Notes under the pieces: model-generated
Database searches by the model: none
Told to the model about the DNA's origin: nothing
What the model saw: the letters and a program-made list of their open reading frames with translations, nothing else
In this document: piece after piece, positions 8,472-15,679 of the stretch
How the letters are laid out: each line of letters opens with the position of its first letter
How positions within the stretch are numbered: the stretch's first letter is position 1
Translations under genes and position numbers: made by a program
Origin: CABYIR01 sp038103905
GTDB lineage: Bacteria; Pseudomonadota; Alphaproteobacteria; Pelagibacterales; AG-422-B15
Assembly: GCA_038103905.1 (NCBI GenBank)
Contig: JAYNZW010000016.1
Location: 1 to 21,397, forward strand
Direction: 5' to 3'
DNA length: 21,397 nt

Positions 8472-9287
8472 TCAATATCTTTCTTCAATATTCCAACTCG
8501 GAATCATTTTTTTTGCTTGGATGCTTTGATTTTTATCAATTTTTGCATAGATGACGCCTGGTTTAGATTTAGCAGAAGCAATAATCTCTCCCATTGGATT
8601 AATTATTAGACTATGACCATAAGTCTTCCTATTGACTGAATTTTGACCACATTGTGCAGGTGCAAAAATATATACACCATTTTCAATTGCTCTTGATCTC
8701 AGTAGAATTTCCCAATGTTTTTGACCCGTATATTTTGTAAATGCTGATGGAATAGATATAAATTGTGAGCCTGCCTGAGAAAGTTTTCTATATAAATTGG
8801 GGAACCTTAAGTCATAGCATATACTCATTCCAATTTTACCCCAGGGACAATCTGCTATTTTGATTTTTTTACCTGCATAAAAAATTTTTGATTCACCGTA
8901 CATCTCTTGACTTGATAGTTTTACATTAAACATGTGAATTTTGTCGTAAAACATTACAATTTTTCCATAGCTATTAATCAGATAAGAACGATTTCGAATT
9001 CTTTTTTTTTCATCCAGAATAATTAATGATCCTATTAAAATCCAAACCCTCTCTTTTTTTGAAATCTCTTTTAAAGTATGTAAAAAAATATCCTTTTCTT
9101 CAGTTCTAATCACATTTAAAAGTTCTTTCTTTTTCAATGACATTAGATTTGAAGTTTCTGGAGTAACTATAAGTTGAGATTTATTTTTAATAGCTTGCTT
9201 AATAAAGAGTAATAAATGTCTTAAATTTCTATCTATTGATTGTTTAGTATTTAGCTGTATACAGGCAACTTTAAATTTTTTACTCAT
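8472..9287 (-). CDS. Carbon-nitrogen hydrolase family protein (nitrilase superfamily, Nit1-like)
   Basis: This 271-residue amidase-fold enzyme has the complete catalytic triad: Glu44 (VTPETSN), Lys116 (MFYDKIHMFNV) and Cys157 (GMSICYDLRFPNLYR). Its length and motif flanks fit the Nit1/NitFhit branch. Characterised members there hydrolyse deaminated glutathione, a side product of transaminases, so repair of that metabolite is the best guess. Other omega-amidase or amidohydrolase substrates cannot be excluded. The start is ATG at 9287, 8 bp inside the end of grxC, so the two are translationally linked. It is probably cytosolic, with no signal sequence. The pairing with a glutathione-dependent glutaredoxin agrees with a glutathione-related substrate but does not prove it. 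Confidence 0.92.
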   Translation of the reverse strand: MSKKFKVACIQLNTKQSIDRNLRHLLLFIKQAIKNKSQLIVTPETSNLMSLKKKELLNVIRTEEKDIFLHTLKEISKKERVWILIGSLIILDEKKRIRNRSYLINSYGKIVMFYDKIHMFNVKLSSQEMYGESKIFYAGKKIKIADCPWGKIGMSICYDLRFPNLYRKLSQAGSQFISIPSAFTKYTGQKHWEILLRSRAIENGVYIFAPAQCGQNSVNRKTYGHSLIINPMGEIIASAKSKPGVIYAKIDKNQSIQAKKMIPSWNIEERY

Positions 9288-9543
9288 TCATTAAGATTGA
9301 ATCAAATTCACCCTTTTGAACAAGTGAATTTAATTCATCATAACCACCTACGTGATAATCATTTACAAAAATCTGTGGTACAGTTCTTTTTCCATTAGAT
9401 TTTGACAGCATTTCCTCTCTTTTTTCAGGAAAATTCTGAATATTGATTTCTTGATAGCTTAAATTAAGTCGCTCAAGTAATTTTTTAGCCTGAACACAGT
9501 AGTGACAAAAGTTTGACGAATAAACAATTATGTTGTTTGTCAT
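9280..9543 (-). CDS. grxC: Glutaredoxin 3-type dithiol glutaredoxin
   Basis: This is a glutathione-dependent thiol-disulfide oxidoreductase of 87 residues, the usual GrxC length. The active site is C13-H-Y-C16, a dithiol variant of the common CPYC. The cis-proline TVP (54-56) and the following VGGYDEL glutathione-binding segment are present. It is a single-domain cytosolic protein. It is first in a minus-strand cluster with the nitrilase-family gene, which starts before grxC ends. Its upstream gap to the divergent gene is only 42 bp, with TATAAT-like sequence near 9551-9560. A comF gene often lies upstream of grxC in relatives and is absent here. Confidence 0.95.
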   Translation of the reverse strand: MTNNIIVYSSNFCHYCVQAKKLLERLNLSYQEINIQNFPEKREEMLSKSNGKRTVPQIFVNDYHVGGYDELNSLVQKGEFDSILMNE

Positions 9544-9585
9544 AGCATCTTATATAATAAAAAAAAATAATATTTAAGCAATAAA

Positions 9586-10296
9586 ATGTTTAACAATAAA
9601 ATAATTAGGCTAAAGCAAGCAAGATCAAAATTAATTAGCTCATCAAAAATTCATATTGATGAATTAATTTTTGAAATTTATTTACCAATAATAAATGAAC
9701 AAAAAAATAGATTTAGAGATATTTGCATTGTTACTGAAGATAAAAACTTTATTCATCAATTAACTGGGGAAAATATTGAAGTGTTATCTTTTGATAAATT
9801 TATCAGTAAAAGCGAAGGTTCAATAGATCTGATATTAATTTTTTCACAATTAAATTTTAGAGATAAAATTGAGGATGATTTAAAAAGAATAAAAATAATA
9901 TTGAAAGAAAAGGGGTTATTATTATGCTCATTTTTTTCAGAAAATAATTTAATAGATTTCAAAAATCTTATGCATACAATAGAAATTAGTCATTTTGATG
10001 GAGTATCTCAGAGATTCCACCCTATTGTTGATATAAGAGATATAGGAAATTTATTTAATCAATTAGGTTATATTAATACAGTAATTCAAAAAGAAAAGTT
10101 TTCATATCAGTATGACTCACTGAAACTTTTTTTGACTCATATGAGAAAAATGGTTTTTACAAATTCATTAATTGTTCATTCAAATCATCAAATTAATAAA
10201 AATTTTTATAAAGATCTTGAAAAAAAATTTATTCAAATAATGAATGGGATTGTTAACTTTGAGCTTTTAATTTCATGCTCTTGGAAAGATGACTAG
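9586..10296 (+). CDS. Methyltransferase-fold protein, NDUFAF5-like
   Basis: This 236-residue protein resembles the alphaproteobacterial family related to mitochondrial complex I assembly factor NDUFAF5 and to BioC. The recognisable parts are an N-terminal RLKQARSK-type basic helix, an SIDLILIFSQLNF segment where relatives have FDLVLSSLSLHW, and an LKEKGLLLCSFF strand. The best match is the C-terminal block QRFHPIVDIRDIGNLFNQLGY followed by YDSLKLFLTHMRKMVFTNSL. The glycine-rich SAM loop expected near residues 40-50 is missing; the sequence there is RDICIVTEDKNF. SAM binding and activity are therefore doubtful. Human NDUFAF5 hydroxylates an Arg of a complex I subunit, but no such activity can be read here. 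It is divergent from grxC, a common context, and overlaps the convergent Nudix gene by 4 bp. Confidence 0.8.
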   Translation: MFNNKIIRLKQARSKLISSSKIHIDELIFEIYLPIINEQKNRFRDICIVTEDKNFIHQLTGENIEVLSFDKFISKSEGSIDLILIFSQLNFRDKIEDDLKRIKIILKEKGLLLCSFFSENNLIDFKNLMHTIEISHFDGVSQRFHPIVDIRDIGNLFNQLGYINTVIQKEKFSYQYDSLKLFLTHMRKMVFTNSLIVHSNHQINKNFYKDLEKKFIQIMNGIVNFELLISCSWKDD

Positions 10297-10688
10297 AGAT
10301 TTTTAAGAGAACTTATTATACTTTTATTGCCTGGCAATAATTGTTCATGAGACAGTTTCTGTATATCTATCCATTTGAAGTTAATATTTTTTGAAGTTGA
10401 AATATTTCCATGCCACCTTCTAATTATAAAAGAGTGCATAATTAAATTAAATTTAGAGTATTTATACTGAACAAAATGAAATGGCTTTAAGCTATTTTCT
10501 CTTACATTAATTTTAAGCTCTTCGCACATCTCTCTAACTAAAGCAGAGTAAAAATTCTCACTATTCTCCACTTTTCCTCCAGGAAACTCATAATATGACT
10601 TTAAATATTTCTTATGTTTTCTACTTAATATAAGTGTTTGATTTTTTTTATTAAGCAAGATGCCACTCGCACAGAATACATTGTTCAT
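10293..10688 (-). CDS. Nudix hydrolase, MutT-like
   Basis: This 131-residue protein is a single Nudix domain. The Nudix box spans Gly38-Ile60 (GGKVENSENFYSALVREMC, then EELKI). The REMCEE metal-binding core is intact, but the usual Gly near the box end is Lys. Length and an N-terminal ILLNKKNQTLILSRK strand suit the MutT type, which removes 8-oxo-dGTP from the nucleotide pool. Substrate cannot be decided from sequence. Its ATG at 10688 overlaps the argJ stop as ATGA, so it is translated by coupling to argJ. argJ followed by a mutT-like gene is a known alphaproteobacterial arrangement. Confidence 0.92.
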   Translation of the reverse strand: MNNVFCASGILLNKKNQTLILSRKHKKYLKSYYEFPGGKVENSENFYSALVREMCEELKINVRENSLKPFHFVQYKYSKFNLIMHSFIIRRWHGNISTSKNINFKWIDIQKLSHEQLLPGNKSIISSLKNL

Positions 10689-11923
10689 GTCTTGTACGAG
10701 GCATTAATATCAATATACTTTTTTGTTAAATCACAAGTAATGACCCTTGAAGATTTACTACCGACTCCTAAATCAATGGTAATCTTAATATTTTTATTTT
10801 TTAAATAAGACGATAAATTATTATCACTTACACTTGGATTGGCTAATCCATTTTTTGTGACTAAATATTTACCAAAATAAATTTTAAGTTTTTTTGAATT
10901 TATATTTATATAGGTTTTTCCTAAGGCCATTATGATCCGACCCCAATTAGGATCTGAGCCATGTATAGCAGTTTTAACTAAAGATGAATTAGCAATCGAC
11001 TTAGCAAATGTTCTTGCGTCTTTTTCATTTTTTGCTCGTAAAATATTTATCTCAATTAATTTTGTGGCACCTTCTCCATCTCTTACAATAAGTTCGGATA
11101 GTGTCATAAAAACTTTTCTTAGCTTTTTTTTAAAATCATCAATCCTTTTATCGGAAATACTTTTAAATGGTTTTTTAAATTTTATTGCTCTTGACGAGGC
11201 AAGAATGACCGTATCATTTGTAGACTCGTCACCATCAACTGAAATTGAATTAAAACTATGAGATACATTTTCATTCAATAATTTTTTTAAGATATCTGAT
11301 CCAAAATCTGCATCAATAAAGATAAAACCTAGCATTGTCGCCATATTAGGCTCGATCATTCCTGAGCCTTTTGAGATGCCAGTAATTGTTACTTTTTTTC
11401 CCTCAATTATTGAAGTGTAAGATATCCCTTTAGGAAATGTATCAGTTGTCATAATTGCTTTGGCAGAATATATCCACTTTTTAGAAATTTGAGGCCTACT
11501 AATACTTTTCAAAACTTTACTTATAGGAAATTTCTCACCAATAACTCCTGTTGATGCTACAAAAATATTATTATCATTAATTGCATATGTTTTTTTAATT
11601 TGATCAGTAATTGATCTTACAGATTGTTTTCCATGATTTCCTGTAAAAGTGTTAGCATTCCCTGAGTTAATAAAAAGTGCATGAATTTTTTTATTTTTTA
11701 AAATTTTTTCATTCCAGTCTAAAGTACATGATCTGATTGACGATCTTGTGAATACTTCTGCAACTGATGAATTTTTGGGGAATATGAAAATAGCAATATC
11801 GTCTCTTTTACTGCTATAAAGACCTGCTGAAAATGTATAGAGATTTATGCCTTTAACAGGTAATAACTTAGGCTCATTAGCTGGCGCAAGTGGTGATTTT
11901 TTAAGCGAGAAGTCTCTTGGCAT
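10685..11923 (-). CDS. argJ: Glutamate N-acetyltransferase / ornithine acetyltransferase ArgJ
   Basis: ArgJ recycles acetyl groups in arginine synthesis by moving them from N-acetylornithine to glutamate; bifunctional forms also use acetyl-CoA. The 412-residue precursor cleaves itself into two chains. The cleavage and nucleophile Thr is Thr196, in GMIEPNMATMLGFI. The SVDGDESTNDTV substrate block lies downstream near 226-237, and the HGSDPNWGRI segment near 323-332. The N-terminal LAPANEPKLLPVKGI start fits the family, so ATG 11923 is the likely start. Whether it is mono- or bifunctional cannot be told. It leads the argJ-Nudix operon and is divergent from secA across 86 bp. Confidence 0.97.
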   Translation of the reverse strand: MPRDFSLKKSPLAPANEPKLLPVKGINLYTFSAGLYSSKRDDIAIFIFPKNSSVAEVFTRSSIRSCTLDWNEKILKNKKIHALFINSGNANTFTGNHGKQSVRSITDQIKKTYAINDNNIFVASTGVIGEKFPISKVLKSISRPQISKKWIYSAKAIMTTDTFPKGISYTSIIEGKKVTITGISKGSGMIEPNMATMLGFIFIDADFGSDILKKLLNENVSHSFNSISVDGDESTNDTVILASSRAIKFKKPFKSISDKRIDDFKKKLRKVFMTLSELIVRDGEGATKLIEINILRAKNEKDARTFAKSIANSSLVKTAIHGSDPNWGRIIMALGKTYININSKKLKIYFGKYLVTKNGLANPSVSDNNLSSYLKNKNIKITIDLGVGSKSSRVITCDLTKKYIDINASYKT

Positions 11924-11955
11924 AATTCAAATATTCTAATTAATTTTTAGTCTAA

Positions 11956-11981
11956 TTGACATTAGTATATCAACGTATAAA
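11956..11981 (+). promoter_or_regulatory. Candidate secA promoter
   Basis: A perfect TTGACA (11956-11961) is followed after 14 nt by TATAAA (11976-11981), 28 nt before the secA ATG. The spacing is short for sigma70. Shifting the -10 to TAAAAA gives 16 nt. The whole 86-bp divergent gap (11924-12009) must also hold the argJ promoter, for which a TTGATA-like box on the minus strand is the only hint. No SecM-like leader gene fits in the gap. Confidence 0.45.
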
Positions 11982-12009
11982 AACTTAAATAATCAAAAAT
12001 ATACTTAAT

Positions 12010-14607
12010 ATGTTTAATATAGGTTCTTTTTTAAGCTCAATCATAGGACAAAACAACACAAAAAAATTGCGCGAGTTCTCTCAGCAAGTTGAAAAAATCA
12101 ATAGTATTGAACAGGAGTTCGAGAATAAAACTTCTGATGAACTGAAAATTTATGCTTCAAAATTGAAAGAGCGCCATTCTAATGGTGAAACGCTTGACTC
12201 ACTTTTAGTTGAGTCTTTTGCTCTTGTAAGAGAGGCAGCAAAACGAACTCTTGGCCAAAGACATTTTGATGTCCAATTAATCGGAGGGATGATTCTTCAT
12301 AATGGAGGGATTGCAGAAATGAAAACTGGTGAAGGAAAAACGTTAGTATCAACATTGCCAGCATTTCTAAATTCGCTATCTGATAAAGGTGTTCATATTG
12401 TTACTGTTAATGATTATTTAGCCAAGAGAGATTCTGAATGGATGGGTAAAATTTTTAATTATTTAGGCCTTACTGTTGGATGCTTAACGAGCGATTCGTC
12501 AGACATAGAGCACAGACAAAAAATGTATAATTCTGATATCACCTATGGAACTAATAATGAATTTGGCTTTGATTACCTAAGAGACAACTTAAAAGTACAA
12601 TCAGATAATCTAGTACAAAGGCCTCATAATTTTTGTATAGTTGATGAAGTCGACAGTATACTTATAGACGAGTCCAGAACTCCGCTCGTTATATCTGGTG
12701 CAGTACAAGATAAAACTCTACTTTACAATACAATTGACAAAATTATTCCTTTTCTTGATGAAAGCGATTTTGAAATAGATGAGAAATCAAAAACTGCAAA
12801 TCTAACAGATAAAGGCAATGATCGGGCTGAAGAAATTTTAAAAAAACAAAATCTAATCAAAAATGGAACTTTGTATGACGCTGAAAATGTAACAATAGTG
12901 CATCATATAAATCAAGCTTTAAGAGCTCACAAACTTTTTGAGATTGATAGGGACTATATTATAAAAGATAAACAAATAGTTATTGTTGATGAATTTACAG
13001 GTCGAACTATGGAAGGAAGAAGATACGGAGATGGACTTCATCAAGCAATTGAAGCCAAAGAGCAAGTAAGTGTCCAAAATGAAAGTCAAACCATCGCTTC
13101 TATTACTTATCAGAATTATTTTAGACTCTATAATAAAATTTCTGGCATGACTGGAACAGCTTTAACTGAAGCAGAAGAATTTGGTGATATCTATGGCTTG
13201 GCAGTTTTTGAAGTTCAAACTAATACAAAAGTTGCAAGGATAGATAATGAAGATGAAATCTACAGAACAGCAGATGAAAAATACGATGCAATAATTGAAC
13301 AAACAAAGAAATGTAATGAAAGATCTCAGCCGGTTTTAATCGGTACTACAAGTATTGAAAAATCTGAGACAATTTCAAAAAAACTCAAAAAAGCTAATAT
13401 CAAACATGTGGTATTAAACGCAAAATTTCATGAACAAGAAGCAGATATAATTGCAAATGCTGGCGCGCCATCGTCAGTAACTATTGCTACAAATATGGCA
13501 GGTCGTGGAACAGATATCCAGCTCGGTGGCAACCTTGAATATAATCGCTCTTTACAAAAAGAAGACAAAGTATCAAACGATATTGAAAATGAATTTAAAG
13601 AAAAAAAAGAACAAGTAATTAATTCTGGCGGTCTTTATGTCATTGGTAGTGAACGTCATGAAAGTAGAAGAATTGATAATCAATTAAGAGGTCGATCTGG
13701 AAGACAAGGTGATCCAGGAGAAACAAAGTTTTTTTTAAGTCTTGAAGATGATCTTATGAGAATATTTGGCTCAGAGAAAATGGATAGTCTACTTAAGTCA
13801 TTAGGCCTTAAAGAGGGTGAGTCTATTCAGCATGCTTGGATTTCTAAAGCTCTAGAGCGGGCTCAAAAGAAAGTTGAAGGTCGTAATTTCGATATAAGAA
13901 AAACATTACTTAAATTTGATGATGTTCTAAATGATCAAAGAAAGATTATTTTTGAGCAAAGGTTTGAACTCATGAACTCTAATGACATAACTACTATTAC
14001 TAATGAAATGCAGTACGATGTTGCAGATATAATAGTCGATGATTATGCGCCTCCTAAAACTTTCATTGATCAGTGGGATGTTGATACTCTTGAAAGCGAG
14101 ATTAAAAATCATTTCACAGTAGATTTAGATATTAAAGCACTTTTGAATGAAAGTGATGATGACCAAGAAAAAATAAAAGAAAAAATTTATAATGTCATAA
14201 ATGAAAATTCTAAGAGAAGAGCTATTGATATTCCACCTAGTGCAATTAATAATCTAGAGAAAATGGTGCTATTAAAAATAATAGACGACAAGTGGAAAGA
14301 TCATATTAATAACTTAGAACAGTTAAGGCAAACAATCGGACTAAGAGGATATGGGCAAAGGGATCCACTTAATGAATATAAAAATGAGGCTTTTGGTTTA
14401 TTTGAAGAACTTTTATCTAGTCTTAAAATTGATGTCGCAAAAATTTTCTCAAGAATGATTCTTCAACCAAATACAAGCAACAAAAGCAATGATCTTGATA
14501 ACCAATCGACCCAAAATAACGCTCCTATTACAAAAAAAATCCCAAGAAATGCTCCTTGTCCATGTGGATCTGGCAAAAAATATAAGCACTGTCATGGAAA
14601 AATATAG
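12010..14607 (+). CDS. secA: Preprotein translocase ATPase SecA
   Basis: SecA is the motor that pushes unfolded preproteins through SecYEG at the inner membrane. At 865 residues it is slightly shorter than E. coli SecA, with the loss mainly in the C-terminal linker. Motifs: Walker A TGEGKT (106-111); DEVD (212-215) followed by SILIDESRTPL; the preprotein cross-linking domain near 225-370; the second motor half with TSIEKSE and ATNMAGRGTDI; and RIDNQLRGRSGRQGDPG. The C-terminal SEC-C zinc site is complete: Cys850, Cys852, Cys861 and His862 in CPCGSGKKYKHCH, which implies SecB and phospholipid contact. The start is ATG 12010. The stop directly abuts the stop of the convergent SDR gene with no spacer. 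Confidence 0.98.
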   Translation: MFNIGSFLSSIIGQNNTKKLREFSQQVEKINSIEQEFENKTSDELKIYASKLKERHSNGETLDSLLVESFALVREAAKRTLGQRHFDVQLIGGMILHNGGIAEMKTGEGKTLVSTLPAFLNSLSDKGVHIVTVNDYLAKRDSEWMGKIFNYLGLTVGCLTSDSSDIEHRQKMYNSDITYGTNNEFGFDYLRDNLKVQSDNLVQRPHNFCIVDEVDSILIDESRTPLVISGAVQDKTLLYNTIDKIIPFLDESDFEIDEKSKTANLTDKGNDRAEEILKKQNLIKNGTLYDAENVTIVHHINQALRAHKLFEIDRDYIIKDKQIVIVDEFTGRTMEGRRYGDGLHQAIEAKEQVSVQNESQTIASITYQNYFRLYNKISGMTGTALTEAEEFGDIYGLAVFEVQTNTKVARIDNEDEIYRTADEKYDAIIEQTKKCNERSQPVLIGTTSIEKSETISKKLKKANIKHVVLNAKFHEQEADIIANAGAPSSVTIATNMAGRGTDIQLGGNLEYNRSLQKEDKVSNDIENEFKEKKEQVINSGGLYVIGSERHESRRIDNQLRGRSGRQGDPGETKFFLSLEDDLMRIFGSEKMDSLLKSLGLKEGESIQHAWISKALERAQKKVEGRNFDIRKTLLKFDDVLNDQRKIIFEQRFELMNSNDITTITNEMQYDVADIIVDDYAPPKTFIDQWDVDTLESEIKNHFTVDLDIKALLNESDDDQEKIKEKIYNVINENSKRRAIDIPPSAINNLEKMVLLKIIDDKWKDHINNLEQLRQTIGLRGYGQRDPLNEYKNEAFGLFEELLSSLKIDVAKIFSRMILQPNTSNKSNDLDNQSTQNNAPITKKIPRNAPCPCGSGKKYKHCHGKI

Positions 14608-15450
14608 CTAGAGAATGCTTTCAATTATTTTTTTGTAACCTTCAGAATAAGTTGCATATTTTAGCTCTATTTCTAGCTCATTTTTCATTAAACTATTATC
14701 TACTTTCTTATTTTCTAGAAATGAATTTTTAGCTGCCTTAGTTCGATTTATAATTTCATCTGGTTTAGAGATTTTCATCTCATGGCATACGAGCTCAATT
14801 ATATCATTTAGACTTGATGGCAGATCATCTGCGATATTGTAAATGCTAAATGGGTTAGGTTTTAACATAGAAGACCTAAGCACATTTACTAAGTCATCAA
14901 TATAAATGCGTGAAAAATACTGACTAGTGGGAACTTTATCTATAGTTTTTTGTTCTTGGATTTTTTTTATTATATTTCTGTCAGGTCCATATATACCTGC
15001 AACTCTAAAAATATGAATTGGAAGCTTTAGATCTTTGCAATAAGTAAGCCATTGATTTTCTGCAAGAAGTCTATTTTTTCCTTTTTGAGTTAATGGTAAA
15101 GTCGCTGATGTCTCATCAACATACCTTCCTTCATGATCACCATAAACATTTGTTGCAGATAAATATCCTATCCACTGAATTTTTTTTAATTTAGTTATTA
15201 ATTTTTTAAAATTTAAATAAAAAGGATCACCATCATTATTTGGTGGAGCAGCAATTAATACATGTGTAAAATCAATATCTAGAAAATATTTAGTTATATT
15301 TGAATTATTAATTAAATCTGAGAAATTACTTCCATTTTTAATGATTTCTTTATTTCTTGTTGAACTTATAATTTTTGAAAAATCACCATAAAATTGCTCT
15401 ACAAAATTTTTAGCAGTATAACCAAAACCATATATAAATAATTTTTTCAT
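14608..15450 (-). CDS. SDR/epimerase-like NAD(P)-binding protein (YeeZ-like)
   Basis: This 280-residue protein has an extended short-chain dehydrogenase fold. The nucleotide-binding loop GFGYTA is at 8-13, and the active-site strand YLSATNVYGDHEG at about 96-108 supplies Ser98, Thr100 and Tyr103. The later IFRVAGIYGPDR and RIYIDDLVNVL segments are typical of the NAD-dependent epimerase/dehydratase group (COG0451). The Lys of the classical YxxxK pair is not in place after Tyr103. The closest description is the poorly characterised YeeZ-like group, and the substrate is unknown. The start is ATG at 15450. It is a single gene, tail to tail with secA (stop codons adjacent) and divergent from a possible small membrane protein. 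Confidence 0.85.
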   Translation of the reverse strand: MKKLFIYGFGYTAKNFVEQFYGDFSKIISSTRNKEIIKNGSNFSDLINNSNITKYFLDIDFTHVLIAAPPNNDGDPFYLNFKKLITKLKKIQWIGYLSATNVYGDHEGRYVDETSATLPLTQKGKNRLLAENQWLTYCKDLKLPIHIFRVAGIYGPDRNIIKKIQEQKTIDKVPTSQYFSRIYIDDLVNVLRSSMLKPNPFSIYNIADDLPSSLNDIIELVCHEMKISKPDEIINRTKAAKNSFLENKKVDNSLMKNELEIELKYATYSEGYKKIIESIL

Positions 15451-15525
15451 ATTATTTAATTATAAATATAATTGTTAATTTTTGTTATTTTTGTTTTCAA
15501 GTTTTGTGTATATCTAATATTGTAT

Positions 15526-15672
15526 ATGGATATATATTTAATTCTAGTATTGTTAAATTTAGTTTTATTTATTTTTATTATCAAATTATCAATAGATATT
15601 AAAAAAGGTTTTGATTCTATAAAATCAAGACAGGATTATATTGAAAATAAGATAGACGAGATAAAAAGATAA
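15526..15672 (+). CDS. Possible small membrane protein (48 aa)
   Basis: I do not recognise this gene. From the ATG at 15526 it encodes 48 residues: MDIYLILVLLNLVLFIFIIK is one strongly hydrophobic helix, followed by a charged, probably amphipathic or coiled tail (SIDIKKGFDSIKSRQDYIENKIDEIKR). This single-pass plan, with a basic/charged cytosolic end, is that of many real small membrane proteins. Codon choice resembles the neighbours. An upstream TTG at 15472 would extend the hydrophobic part but adds an unlikely Cys/Phe-rich leader. No clear ribosome binding site is visible. The 75-bp gap upstream is very AT-rich and holds only weak promoter-like boxes (TTGTTT, TAATAT). It ends 7 bp from the convergent queG stop. 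AT-rich DNA can produce such frames by chance. Confidence 0.45.
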   Translation: MDIYLILVLLNLVLFIFIIKLSIDIKKGFDSIKSRQDYIENKIDEIKR

Positions 15673-15679
15673 TTTTTTT

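Noticed and set aside
10932..11261. 109-codon frame antisense to argJ
   Set aside because: It covers conserved ArgJ coding sequence, including the DGDESTNDTV block, and shows no protein family features of its own.
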